From the NCBI RefSeq assembly GCF_029543105.1, contig NZ_JARQXB010000004.1, positions 124,001-188,000 on the forward strand: 64,000 nucleotides of DNA, in the 5' to 3' direction. The DNA comes from Stenotrophomonas sp. HITSZ_GD (GTDB lineage Bacteria > Pseudomonadota > Gammaproteobacteria > Xanthomonadales > Xanthomonadaceae). The notes under the pieces were generated by a model that was not told where the DNA came from, searched no databases, and saw nothing but the letters and a program-made list of their open reading frames with translations. The position numbers and the translations under genes were made by a program. The stretch's first letter is position 1, and each line of letters begins with the position of its first letter. This document shows, one piece after another, positions 18,101 through 27,287 of the stretch.

Positions 18101-21100
18101 ATGCGCGTCGGTGCGGGGAAGGAGCGGAACCGTCGGTTCCGCGGGGTGCTGAGGGGAATGACGGTCATGCTCGTCCTGGCGCTGCTGCTCGCGCTGGCCG
18201 GCTGCAAGCGCAACGAAACCGGGCAGTTGCCCGCCGCCAGCGGCGAGGCGATCCAGGGCCAGGCGGCGCCGGTCACCGGCTTCGCGCTGGTGCGCGCCTA
18301 TCCCGACGATGACGACGACGGCCTGTCGCTGGCGCTGGAATTCACCCAGCCGCTGGTCGGCACGCAGGATTTCGACAAGCTCATCCGCTTCCAGCACGAC
18401 GTCGGCAACGACGACAGCAGCTGGTCGCTTTCCGACGACGGCAAGACGCTGCGCTTCCCCTACATCGAGGCCGGCAAGGACTACACGCTCACCATTTCCG
18501 GCGACCTGCTCGCCGCCGACGGCACGCGCCTGGGCAAGCCCCTCACCCAGGCGGTGTTCGCCGCCGACCTCAAGCCCGCCGCCGGCTTCGCCTCGCAGGG
18601 CAGCGTGCTGCCGGCGCGCGACAGCCGCGGCCTGCCGGTGGTGTCGGTCAACGTGCCGGAAGTGGACGTGGAATTCATGCGCGTGCGCGAGGACGCCATG
18701 CCGGCGTTCTTCAGCCAGTACCAGCGCGGCGGGCGCCGCAGCGGCTGGGAGCTGGACCGCACCTACGGCGGCAACACGCCGCTGGCCAAGCTGGCCGAGC
18801 CGGTCTACGTCAACCGCTTCATGCTCACCGGCAAGAAGAACCAGCGTGCGCTGACCTACCTGCCCATCCAGGACATCAAGGAGCTGCAGGCCCCGGGCCT
18901 GTATTTCGCCGTGCTGCGCCAGCCGGGCAAATTCAGCGACAACTACGACACGGTGTTCTTCACCCTGTCCGACATCGGCCTGCATGCGCGCGCCTACAAG
19001 TCGCAGTTGTTCGTGCACACCGCCTCGCTGGCCAATGGCGATCCGCTGGCCAAGGTCGAGCTGCGGGTGATCGACGCCAAGGGCGAGACCGTGCTCAAGG
19101 GCGCCACCGATACCCACGGCAACGCGCTGCTCAACTACACGCTCGACGCCGGCCAGGTGCTGGTGGCGCGCAGCGGGCAGGACCTGTCGCTGCTGCCGTT
19201 CAACCAGCCGGCGCTGGACCTGAGCGAGTTCGCCGTGGCCGGGCGGCAGAATGCCTGGTTCGACGTCTTCGCCTGGTCCGGCCGCGACCTCTATCGCCCC
19301 GGCGAAACGGTGCGCGTGTCGGCGCTGCTGCGCGACAACGACGGCAAGCCGGTGCAGCCGGGCAAGGACAGCAAGGCGCAGCCGCTGTTCCTGCGCCTGA
19401 AGCAGCCCGACGGCAAGACCTTCCGCGAGGCACGCCTGCAACCGGGCGAGCAGGGCTACGTCGAGTTCACCCAGCGCATCCCCGACGATGCGCCAACCGG
19501 CCGCTGGCAGCTGGAGTTTCGTACCGACCCGGGCAGTGCCGAGGCGATCCAGGGCCTGACCCTGCGCATCGAGGAGTTCCTGCCCGAGCGCATGAAGCTC
19601 ACGCTCGACAGCGCGCAAGCGGTGATCAAGCCCGGCGAGCCGCTCAAGCTGCAGGCCGAGGCGGCCTACCTGTACGGCGCGCCGGCCGCAGGCAACCGCT
19701 TCACCGCCAAGCTGGCGGTGGCGGTGGAGCAGCATCCGCTGGACGCGCTGCCGGGCTGGTTCTTCGGCGACCCGACCGTGGTGCTGCCCAAGGAAGCCAA
19801 CGACGTCATCGACACCGAACTTGCTGCCGACGGCAAGCTCGAAGAGGACGTCGCGCTGCCGGGCGAAGCCAAGCCGGTCACGCCGATCGCCGCGGTGCTC
19901 TCGGGCAGCGTGTACGAGACCGGCGGGCGCACGGTGAGCCGCACGCTGAAGAAGGTGCTGTGGCCGGCCGATGCGCTGGTCGCCGTGCGCCCGCTGTTCG
20001 ACGACAAGGAAGGCGCCGACGCCAATGCGAACGCGCGCTTCGAGCTGACCCGCGTCGGTGCCGACGGCAAGCCGCGCCCGGCCAAGGGCCTGAGCGTCAC
20101 GCTGGTGCGCGAGTTGCGCGACTACCACTGGCAGTTCCGCGACGACACCTGGGACTACGACTTCACCCGCCGCTTCGAGAACAAGCAGACGGTGAAGCTG
20201 GACGTGGGCAGCGGCACCACCAAGTTCGACTTCCCGGTGGAGTGGGGCGAATACCGCATCGACGTGTTCGACCCGTCCACCGGCCTGACCATGCGTTACC
20301 CGTTCCGCGCCGGCTGGAGCTGGAACGACGACAACCGCGGCCTGGATGCGCGCCCGGACAAGGTCAAGCTGGCGCTGGACAAGACCAGCTATCGCGCCGG
20401 CGATACGCTCAAGGTCACGCTGACCCCGCCGCACGCCGGCCGCGGCGTGCTGATCGTGGAGAGCGACAAGCCGCTGTACGTGCAGGACATCCAGGCCAAG
20501 GCGGGCAGCACGTTCGAAATTCCCGTCACCGCCGAGTGGGAGCGCCACGACGTCTATGTCACCGCGCTGGTGTTCCGCGGCGGCAGCGCGGCCAGCAAGA
20601 TCACCCCGGCGCGCGCGGTGGGCGTGGCGCACGTGCCGATGGACCGCAAGATGCGGCGCGTGGCCGTGGGCCTGGTCGCGCCCAAGCAGATGCGCCCCGA
20701 GCAGCCGCTGCCGGTGCAGGTGAGCGTGCCGGAACTGGCGGGGCGGCAGGCGCACGTCACCGTCTCGGCGGTGGACGTGGGCATCCTCAACATCACCCGC
20801 TTCCCGGTGCCGGACGCCAACGCGCACTTCTTCGCCCAGCGCCGTTTCGGCGTGGATGCGTATGACGTGTACGGGCGCGTGATCGAGAGTTTCGACGGCA
20901 GCACCGGCCGCCTGCGCTTCGGCGGCGACATGGCGCTGGAAGCCTTGCCGCAGGCGCGGCGCCCGACCGCGCGCGTGCAGACGGTGGACCTGTTCTCCGG
21001 TTCGGTGCAGCTCGACGCCAAGGGCAACGCGCGCCTGCAGCTGCCGGTGCCGGACTTCAACGGCACGCTGCGCGTGTCGGCGCTGGTCTACGCCGACGAC

Positions 21101-23056
21101 CGCTACGGCAACCGCGACGTGGAGACGCTGGTGCGCGCGCCGATCCTGGCCGAGGCCTCGATGCCGCGGGTAATGGCGCCGGGCGACCGCAGTACCGTCA
21201 CCGTGGACGTGCAGAATTTCACCGGCAAGCCGGGCAGCTTCGACGTGCGTGTGGAGGGCGAGGGCCCGCTGGCCATCGGCGAGAACACCCGCCGCATCCA
21301 GCTGCAGGCCGACGCCAAGCAGACCCTGAGCTTCCCGCTGACCGCGCGCGAGGGCCACAGCGTGGCCAAGGTGCGCGTGCGCGTGGGCGGCGGCGGGTTC
21401 CAGGTGGATCGCCACTACGAGTTGCCGGTGCGTGCCGCCTGGCCGTCCGTGCTGCGTGCGCGTACGCTGGTGCTCGACCCGCTCGCGCCGGTGACGCTGG
21501 GCGCCAGCGATGCCGAGGGGCTGATGAGCGACTCGGTCGAGGCGCGCATGGTGGTCAGCGCGCTGCCGCCGATTCCCTTCGCCGCCGCGCTGAAGGGCGC
21601 GCTGGACTATCCCTATGGCTGCGCCGAGCAGACCACCAGCAAGGGCTACGCCGCGCTGATGCTCGACGAGGCCACGGCGAAGATGCTGGGCGTCACCGGG
21701 CTGGAGGCGGCCAAGCGCCGCGAGCGCATGGAAGGCGCGCTGGGCCGGCTGGCCTCGATGCAGGTGGGCAGCGGGCACTTCTCCATGTGGGGCGACGACG
21801 ACTACACCAACCCGTGGCTCACGCCGTACATCACCGAGTTCCTGCTCGACGCCAAGGATGCCGGCTTCGCCGTGCCGGACACCGTGCTGCAGAAGGCGCT
21901 CAACCGGCTGAGCGAAGACCTGCTCAGCGGCGGCAACGCGTTCTATGGCTACGACCGCCGCGAGAGCCTGCGCTTCGCCAACCAGGCGTGGTCGGGCTAC
22001 GTGCTGGCGCGCGTCAACCGCGCCCCGCTGGGCACGCTGCGCGCGCTGTACGACAACGATCGCGACAAGGCCGCCACCGGCTTGGCGCTGGTGCACCTGG
22101 GCGTGGCGCTCACGTTGCAGGGCGACCGCAAGCGCGGCGAAGCCGCCATCGCGGCCGGCTTCGCCAAGGGCAGCGACGATCGCCCCGGCTGGTTCGGCGA
22201 CTACGGCACCCCGATCCGCGACGACGCGCTGATGATGGCGCTGCTGCACGAACGCGGCCTGGCCAAGCCCGAGTACGACGCACGCACCGTGCCGCTGGGG
22301 CAGGCGCTGGAGGCGCGCCGTGGCGATGGCCGCGGCAACCTGTGGCTGAGCACGCAGGAGCAGGTGGCGCTGGCCCGCCTGGGCAAGGCGCTGGCCGCCA
22401 GCAGCACGCGCCGGGTCTCCGGCACGCTGGAGGCCGGCGGGGCCCGCGAGGCGGTGGACCCGGTACGCGTGTTCGGGCGCAGCTTCGACGGGGCCGCGCT
22501 CGCCCAGGGCGTGCGCTTCGTGCCGCAGGGCGAGGCCCCGATGTATGCCAGCGTCGAAGTGGCCGGCATCCCGCGCCAGGCACCGGCGCCGGACAGCAGC
22601 CAGATCCTGGTCGAGCGCAGCTGGTACGGCACCGACGGCAAGCCGTGGAAGCCGGGCCCGCTCAAGGAAGGCGAAGCGCTGATCGTGCAGGTGCAGGTCA
22701 CCACCAAGACCGACATGCCCGATGCGCTGCTTACCGACCTGCTGCCGGCCGGCCTGGAGATCGAGAACTTCAACCTCGGCGATGCCTCGCAGTGGGCCGA
22801 CGTGGTCGTGGACGGCATCCAGATCAACGACCGCGGCGACGCGGCCGAGGTGCGCCACGAGGAGTTCCGCGACGACCGCTACGTGGCCGCGCTCAAGCTT
22901 TCCGCCAATGACACCGCACGCGTGTTCTACCTCGTGCGCGCGGTGACGCCGGGCACGTACCAGGTACCGCCGCCGATGGTCGAGGACATGTACCGCCCGG
23001 CGCTGCGCGGCATCGGCCGCGTCGCCCCGGAGACGCTGACGGTGGTGCAGCCGTAA
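18101..23056 (+). CDS. yfhM: Bacterial alpha-2-macroglobulin lipoprotein YfhM
   Basis: Large periplasmic protease-trapping lipoprotein thought to protect the envelope. With ATG 18101 (after GGAGCGAAAGC) the protein is 1651 residues, almost the E. coli length of 1653. A signal peptide ends in the lipobox LAGC with Cys35. MG1/MG2-like and A2M family domains follow, and the thioester motif GCAEQ is intact with Cys1174, so a covalent trap is expected. The next gene is pbpC, the usual partner, which supports a joint role when the wall is breached. A start further upstream is possible but would place residues ahead of the signal peptide. Confidence 0.95.
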   Translation: MRVGAGKERNRRFRGVLRGMTVMLVLALLLALAGCKRNETGQLPAASGEAIQGQAAPVTGFALVRAYPDDDDDGLSLALEFTQPLVGTQDFDKLIRFQHDVGNDDSSWSLSDDGKTLRFPYIEAGKDYTLTISGDLLAADGTRLGKPLTQAVFAADLKPAAGFASQGSVLPARDSRGLPVVSVNVPEVDVEFMRVREDAMPAFFSQYQRGGRRSGWELDRTYGGNTPLAKLAEPVYVNRFMLTGKKNQRALTYLPIQDIKELQAPGLYFAVLRQPGKFSDNYDTVFFTLSDIGLHARAYKSQLFVHTASLANGDPLAKVELRVIDAKGETVLKGATDTHGNALLNYTLDAGQVLVARSGQDLSLLPFNQPALDLSEFAVAGRQNAWFDVFAWSGRDLYRPGETVRVSALLRDNDGKPVQPGKDSKAQPLFLRLKQPDGKTFREARLQPGEQGYVEFTQRIPDDAPTGRWQLEFRTDPGSAEAIQGLTLRIEEFLPERMKLTLDSAQAVIKPGEPLKLQAEAAYLYGAPAAGNRFTAKLAVAVEQHPLDALPGWFFGDPTVVLPKEANDVIDTELAADGKLEEDVALPGEAKPVTPIAAVLSGSVYETGGRTVSRTLKKVLWPADALVAVRPLFDDKEGADANANARFELTRVGADGKPRPAKGLSVTLVRELRDYHWQFRDDTWDYDFTRRFENKQTVKLDVGSGTTKFDFPVEWGEYRIDVFDPSTGLTMRYPFRAGWSWNDDNRGLDARPDKVKLALDKTSYRAGDTLKVTLTPPHAGRGVLIVESDKPLYVQDIQAKAGSTFEIPVTAEWERHDVYVTALVFRGGSAASKITPARAVGVAHVPMDRKMRRVAVGLVAPKQMRPEQPLPVQVSVPELAGRQAHVTVSAVDVGILNITRFPVPDANAHFFAQRRFGVDAYDVYGRVIESFDGSTGRLRFGGDMALEALPQARRPTARVQTVDLFSGSVQLDAKGNARLQLPVPDFNGTLRVSALVYADDRYGNRDVETLVRAPILAEASMPRVMAPGDRSTVTVDVQNFTGKPGSFDVRVEGEGPLAIGENTRRIQLQADAKQTLSFPLTAREGHSVAKVRVRVGGGGFQVDRHYELPVRAAWPSVLRARTLVLDPLAPVTLGASDAEGLMSDSVEARMVVSALPPIPFAAALKGALDYPYGCAEQTTSKGYAALMLDEATAKMLGVTGLEAAKRRERMEGALGRLASMQVGSGHFSMWGDDDYTNPWLTPYITEFLLDAKDAGFAVPDTVLQKALNRLSEDLLSGGNAFYGYDRRESLRFANQAWSGYVLARVNRAPLGTLRALYDNDRDKAATGLALVHLGVALTLQGDRKRGEAAIAAGFAKGSDDRPGWFGDYGTPIRDDALMMALLHERGLAKPEYDARTVPLGQALEARRGDGRGNLWLSTQEQVALARLGKALAASSTRRVSGTLEAGGAREAVDPVRVFGRSFDGAALAQGVRFVPQGEAPMYASVEVAGIPRQAPAPDSSQILVERSWYGTDGKPWKPGPLKEGEALIVQVQVTTKTDMPDALLTDLLPAGLEIENFNLGDASQWADVVVDGIQINDRGDAAEVRHEEFRDDRYVAALKLSANDTARVFYLVRAVTPGTYQVPPPMVEDMYRPALRGIGRVAPETLTVVQP

Positions 23057-25474
23057 ATGCCACGGGCGCCGGCCCCGCGCCGGCGCCCGCGTGTCGCCTC
23101 CATGCCCGCATCGCCCGCCGCTACCACTGTCCGCCCGCGTCGCTTCCACGGCAGAGGGCTGCGCTGGACCGTGGCCGCGCTGCTGGCGCTGCTGCTCCTG
23201 CTCGATGTGCTGTTCCCGCCGCCGCTGCCGAGCACGCCGGACGTCTCCACGCTGGTGGTGGCCGCCGATGGCACGCCGTTGCGCGCCTTCGCCGACCGCG
23301 AGGGCGTGTGGCGCTATCCGGCCACGCCCGGCAGCGTGTCGCCGCTGTACCTGCAGGCGCTGCTGAATTACGAGGACCGGCGCTTCTACCAGCATCCCGG
23401 CATCAATCCGTGGGCGCTGCTGCGCGCGGGCGGGCAATGGCTGCGCGCCGGCCATATCGTCTCCGGCGGGTCCACGTTGACCATGCAGGTGGCGCGCATC
23501 CTCGACCCGCATACGCGCACGCCGTGGGGCAAGCTCAAGCAGATGTTGCGCGCGTTGCAGCTCGAGACGCGGCTGAGCAAGGCGCAGATCCTGCAGCTGT
23601 ACCTGGAACGCGCGCCGTACGGCGGCACCATCGAAGGGGTGGAGGCGGCGAGCTGGGCCTACTTGGGCAAGCCCGCGTCGCGGCTCTCGCACGCCGAGGC
23701 GGCACTGCTGGCCGTGCTGCCGCAATCGCCCAGTGCGTTGCGGCCGGACCGGCACCCAGAGCGTGCCCGTGCCGCGCGCGACAAGGTGCTCGACCGCATG
23801 GCCGCGCTCGGCGTGTGGACGCCGGCGGAGGTGGCCGACGCACGCATCGAGCCGGTGGTGGCGCGCGCATTGCAACCGCCGCTGCACGCCGCGTTGCTGG
23901 CCGAACGCCTGCGCGCCGCGCAGCCTGGCCAGGCGCGCATCGCCAGCACGCTCGACGCGCAGCTGCAGCGCACCCTGGAGGAGCGCGTGGCCAGCTATTT
24001 CTCGCAGCTGCCCGAGCGCACCTCGGCGGCGCTGCTGGTGGTGGACAACCAGACGCTGGAAGCGCGCGCCTATGTCGGCTCGGTCGCCTTCACCGATACG
24101 CGCCGGCAGGGTTACGTGGACATGGTGCGCGCGTGGCGCTCGCCGGGCTCCACGCTCAAGCCGTTCCTGTACGCGATGGCGCTGGACGACGGGCTGATCC
24201 ATTCCGAGAGCCTGCTGGTCGATGCGCCGCAGAGCTTCGGCGGCTACCGGCCGGGCAATTTCGACGCGGCGTTCAACGGGCCCATCGGCGCGGCCAGCGC
24301 GTTGCGCCTGTCGCTCAACGTACCGGCGGTGGACCTGCTCGACCGCGTGGGGCCGGCACGTTTCGCCGCGCGGCTGGACAACGCCGGCATCCACCTGCGC
24401 TTTCCGCGCGGCGGCACGCCGAACCTGGCGCTGATCCTCGGCGGTACCGGCGCGCGGCTCGAAGACCTGGTCGGCGCCTTCGCCGCGCTCAACCGCGGCG
24501 GCATCGCCGGGCGCGTGCGCTACCGTGCCGAGGAACCGGCCGTGGACCGCCGGCTGGTCTCGCCCGGCGCGGCATGGATCGTGCGCGAGGTGCTGGAAAG
24601 CAACCCGCGTCCCGGTTACGGCGCGGCCATGTTCGATACCGCGCGCCGCCCGCGCGTGGCCTGGAAGACCGGCACCAGCTACGGCTACCGCGATGCCTGG
24701 GCGCTGGGCAGCACGCGGCGCTATACGGTCGGCGTGTGGGTGGGGCGCCCGGACGGCACGCCGCTGCCCGGGCAGTACGGCGCGATCACCGCCTTGCCGC
24801 TGATGTTCGAGGTGGTCGATGCGCTGCCGCGGCAAGCCGCCGATGCCGCGCCGGCCCCGATGCCGCCCAGCGTGAGCCAGCTCGAGATCTGCTGGCCCAG
24901 CGGCGAAGCGGCGGACACGTTGCCGCCGGCGCTATGCGCGCGCCGGCGCGAGGCGTTCGCGCTCGAGGGCGCGGTGCCGCCGACCTTCGCCGAGCGCGAT
25001 GCGCGGCTGTGGCGCGCGGGGCGCGAACGCTACCGGGTGGATGCGCGCAGCGGCCTGCGCCTGTCCACCCAGTGCCGCCAGCCGCACGCCGAGCAGGTGC
25101 GCGAGATCGCGCGCTGGCCGGCGCTGGCCTCGCCGTGGCTGAGCGAGGCCGAGCGCCGCCAATCGCGCCCGCCGCCGCTGTCGCCGGATTGCCTCGCCGA
25201 TGGCGTGGACACCGGCGGCGAGCTGCGCATCCAGGGGCTGGTGGAGGGCGCGGTGCTGGCCGCCGCGCCGGGCCGCCAGCGCGGCGTGCGCCTGCAACTG
25301 CGGGCACTGGGCTCGGATGCGCCGATCGATTGGCTGCTCGATGGCCGCGCGATCGGGCACAGCGAAGGCAGCGCGATATTCACCCACGTGTTCGACCAGC
25401 CCGGCGAGCACAGCCTGACGGCGCTGGCCGGCGATGGCGCGTGGGTCCGGCTGAAATTCCGCGTGCTGGAGTAA
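23057..25474 (+). CDS. pbpC: Penicillin-binding protein 1C
   Basis: Bifunctional membrane-anchored class A penicillin-binding protein. The 805-residue protein has one N-terminal membrane helix (about residues 37-54), a GT51 transglycosylase domain (EDRRFYQHPGINP, GGSTLTMQ), a transpeptidase with Ser365-x-x-Lys (STLK), SLN and KTGTS motifs, and a C-terminal BiPBP_C region. The ATG at 23057 directly abuts the yfhM stop; a second ATG at 23102 gives a 15-residue shorter protein and cannot be ruled out. It partners with the upstream alpha-2-macroglobulin. Confidence 0.95.
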   Translation: MPRAPAPRRRPRVASMPASPAATTVRPRRFHGRGLRWTVAALLALLLLLDVLFPPPLPSTPDVSTLVVAADGTPLRAFADREGVWRYPATPGSVSPLYLQALLNYEDRRFYQHPGINPWALLRAGGQWLRAGHIVSGGSTLTMQVARILDPHTRTPWGKLKQMLRALQLETRLSKAQILQLYLERAPYGGTIEGVEAASWAYLGKPASRLSHAEAALLAVLPQSPSALRPDRHPERARAARDKVLDRMAALGVWTPAEVADARIEPVVARALQPPLHAALLAERLRAAQPGQARIASTLDAQLQRTLEERVASYFSQLPERTSAALLVVDNQTLEARAYVGSVAFTDTRRQGYVDMVRAWRSPGSTLKPFLYAMALDDGLIHSESLLVDAPQSFGGYRPGNFDAAFNGPIGAASALRLSLNVPAVDLLDRVGPARFAARLDNAGIHLRFPRGGTPNLALILGGTGARLEDLVGAFAALNRGGIAGRVRYRAEEPAVDRRLVSPGAAWIVREVLESNPRPGYGAAMFDTARRPRVAWKTGTSYGYRDAWALGSTRRYTVGVWVGRPDGTPLPGQYGAITALPLMFEVVDALPRQAADAAPAPMPPSVSQLEICWPSGEAADTLPPALCARRREAFALEGAVPPTFAERDARLWRAGRERYRVDARSGLRLSTQCRQPHAEQVREIARWPALASPWLSEAERRQSRPPPLSPDCLADGVDTGGELRIQGLVEGAVLAAAPGRQRGVRLQLRALGSDAPIDWLLDGRAIGHSEGSAIFTHVFDQPGEHSLTALAGDGAWVRLKFRVLE

Positions 25475-25500
25475 GCCCCCGCCCGTTCGGGCGAGGGCTT
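25473..25500. terminator. Bidirectional terminator between pbpC and the ferritin-like gene
   Basis: AAGCCCCCGCCCG mirrors CGGGCGAGGGCTT with one bulge. It overlaps the pbpC stop and ends 8 bases before the converging gene's stop. Confidence 0.55.
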
Positions 25501-25507
25501 GGGCGGA

Positions 25508-26089
25508 TTACGAACCGATCCAGCCGTCGAGCAGGTCGGAGAACTCGTCGGCGTGTTCCTCTTCCTGCGCCAGGATGTGCTCCAGGATGCGCTTGGTCGT
25601 GGTGTCCTTGTCGCCGATGAAGTCGATCATCTCGCGGTAGCTGTCGATGGCGATGCGCTCGGCGATGAGGTTTTCGCGCACCATGTCGCGCAGGTCGGTG
25701 CCTTCCTTGTACTCGGCGTGCGAGCGGGCGGTCAGCGTATCCGGGTTGAGGTCCGGCTCGCCGCCCAGCTGCACGATGCGCTCGGCCAGCTTGCCGGCGT
25801 GTTCCTGCTCTTGCTGGGCGTGCTCCAGGAACTCGGCCTTGATCGAGTCGGCGAGCATGCCCTTGGCCATGAAGTAGTGGCGGTAGTAGCGCAGCACGCA
25901 CACGTATTCGGTGGCGAGCGCGGCGTTGAGCAGCTTGATCACCGCCTCGCGGTCGGCATGGTAGGTGCGGGTGATGGCGCCGTCCTCCACGTTCTTGCGC
26001 GCGTTGGCGCGCAGCGTGGCGGTGTCGGTGAGGCCCGCGGGCGTCTGCGGGGTCTTCTGCTTCTTGTCGGGCTCGGCTGGCTTGGGCAT
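25508..26089 (-). CDS. Ferritin-like (bacterioferritin family) protein
   Basis: Four-helix diiron protein of 193 residues, probably for iron storage or oxidative protection. Metal-ligand patterns are visible: Glu61 in ALATEYVCVLRYY, EQEH with Glu94 and His97, and a second half with AERIAIDSYREMI and AQEEEH. A charged, proline-rich stretch of about 20 residues precedes the domain. The ATG at 26089 follows AGAGGAAAGG; the frame runs further upstream without a better start. It lies 38 bases downstream of a peroxiredoxin in the same direction, so the pair probably acts together against peroxide. Confidence 0.85.
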   Translation of the reverse strand: MPKPAEPDKKQKTPQTPAGLTDTATLRANARKNVEDGAITRTYHADREAVIKLLNAALATEYVCVLRYYRHYFMAKGMLADSIKAEFLEHAQQEQEHAGKLAERIVQLGGEPDLNPDTLTARSHAEYKEGTDLRDMVRENLIAERIAIDSYREMIDFIGDKDTTTKRILEHILAQEEEHADEFSDLLDGWIGS

Positions 26090-26127
26090 GGCTTGCCTTT
26101 CCTCTGGTGCGATCGGTTGATCGGGAT

Positions 26128-26610
26128 TTATTGCGGCAGGTGCGCGAGCACGTAATCGGCCGCGGACGTCTTGAATTCGCCGGGCGCCTCCACCCACAGC
26201 GCCTTCACCACGCCGTCGTCGGCGTACAGGGCGAAGCGCCGCGAGCGCAGGCCCATGCCCGACGCGCTGGCGTCCATCTCCAGGCCGAGCGCGCGGGTCA
26301 GTTCCGCGTTGCCGTCGGAGAGCAACTGCAAGGCGTCCGGCGCGGACTGGCTGCGGCCCCAGGCGCGCATCACGAACGGGTCGTTGACGGCCATGCAGTA
26401 CACCTCGATGCCGCGCTGGCGGAACTGCTCGAAGTGTTCGATGTAGCCGGGCAGGTGCTTCTCCGAGCAGGTCGGGGTGAACGCGCCGGGGACGGCGAAC
26501 AGCACCACCTTGCGGCCGTCGAACAGGGTGCGCGTGTCCACGCTCTCCATGCCCTCACGCAGGCGCTTGAGCACGACTTCGGGGATGCGGTCACCAACCT
26601 GGATGGTCAT
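26128..26610 (-). CDS. Peroxiredoxin, Prx5 type
   Basis: Thiol peroxidase of 160 residues that reduces hydrogen or organic peroxides, with glutathione or glutaredoxin as likely reductant. The peroxidatic Cys48 lies in PGAFTPTCSEKHLPGY, the Prx5 signature; a second Cys72 (EVYCMAVND) is also typical of this group. Length and start are normal. It is divergent from hsp20 and upstream of the ferritin-like gene. Confidence 0.92.
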   Translation of the reverse strand: MTIQVGDRIPEVVLKRLREGMESVDTRTLFDGRKVVLFAVPGAFTPTCSEKHLPGYIEHFEQFRQRGIEVYCMAVNDPFVMRAWGRSQSAPDALQLLSDGNAELTRALGLEMDASASGMGLRSRRFALYADDGVVKALWVEAPGEFKTSAADYVLAHLPQ

Positions 26611-26671
26611 CGGAGCAACTCCTGTGGATGAAGGAAGACTAAAAATCGATGGGGGAAGACCGCGTCAACGT

Positions 26672-26699
26672 CTTGAAAGCGCCGTGCCGGCGCCTATGT
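26672..26699 (+). promoter_or_regulatory. Sigma-32 (heat-shock) type promoter of hsp20
   Basis: A perfect CTTGAAA -35 box at 26672-26678 is followed after 13 bases by GCCTATGT at 26692-26699, close to the sigma-32 -10 consensus CCCCATnT. Transcription would start about 42 bases before the hsp20 ATG. Confidence 0.7.
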
Positions 26700-26748
26700 C
26701 CGGGAACAGGGCGGGGCGACCCCGCCACCCTTTTCCAGGAGACACATC

Positions 26749-27177
26749 ATGAACGTCGTACGTTACCGCCGCTGGCCGCAGGCCGCCGACCTGGCGCCGC
26801 TGTTCGGCCGTACCGCCTTCGCCGGCACCGCCGCCAACGCCGAGCAGTGGCAGCCGCGCGTGGACATCCGCGAGGACGCCGAAGCCTTCGTGCTGCAGGC
26901 CGACCTGCCGGGCATCGACCCGGCGCAGATCCAGGTGCAGATGGACCGCAACGTGCTGTCCATCAAGGGCGAGCGCGCGGCCGCACCGCTGGCCGAGGGC
27001 CAGCGCAGCGTGCTGGGCGAGCGCCGCACCGGGGCCTTCGAACGCCGCTTCGCGCTGCCGGACACCGCCGACGCCGAAGGCATCACCGCCACGGGCAGGC
27101 ACGGCGTGCTGGAAATCCGCATTCCGAAGAAGGCCGAAGCGGCCCCGCGCCGGATCGTGGTGGGCGAGGACCGCTGA
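26749..27177 (+). CDS. Small heat-shock protein (Hsp20/alpha-crystallin)
   Basis: ATP-independent holdase of 142 residues. The alpha-crystallin domain spans about residues 36-125 (WQPRVDIREDAEAFVLQADLPG, then GVLEIRIPKK), with a short N-terminal arm and a basic tail. AGGAGACACATC precedes ATG 26749. A heat-shock promoter lies just upstream and the DnaJ-like gene cbpA follows 110 bases later, so client hand-over to the Hsp70 system is plausible. Confidence 0.93.
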   Translation: MNVVRYRRWPQAADLAPLFGRTAFAGTAANAEQWQPRVDIREDAEAFVLQADLPGIDPAQIQVQMDRNVLSIKGERAAAPLAEGQRSVLGERRTGAFERRFALPDTADAEGITATGRHGVLEIRIPKKAEAAPRRIVVGEDR

Positions 27178-27207
27178 GGTCCTGCCCGGTTCCTCACGGC
27201 CAGCCCG

Positions 27208-27213
27208 TAGAAT
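27208..27213 (+). promoter_or_regulatory. Possible -10 box of cbpA
   Basis: TAGAAT lies 75 bases before the cbpA start in an otherwise GC-rich gap. No convincing -35 box is visible. Confidence 0.35.
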
Positions 27214-27287
27214 GGGCGGTGGCGATCAGCCGCCGCCGACGGCCCGCGGTCGCGAGACGGCGGGCCGTTGTCATTTCGAGGTGATGG

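Noticed and set aside
17546-24835. A stop-free reading frame of 2429 codons on the minus strand.
   Set aside because: It is the antisense of yfhM and pbpC, has low-complexity Arg/Ala/Gly/His-rich composition and no family motifs. In such GC-rich DNA the antisense of a real gene often lacks stops.
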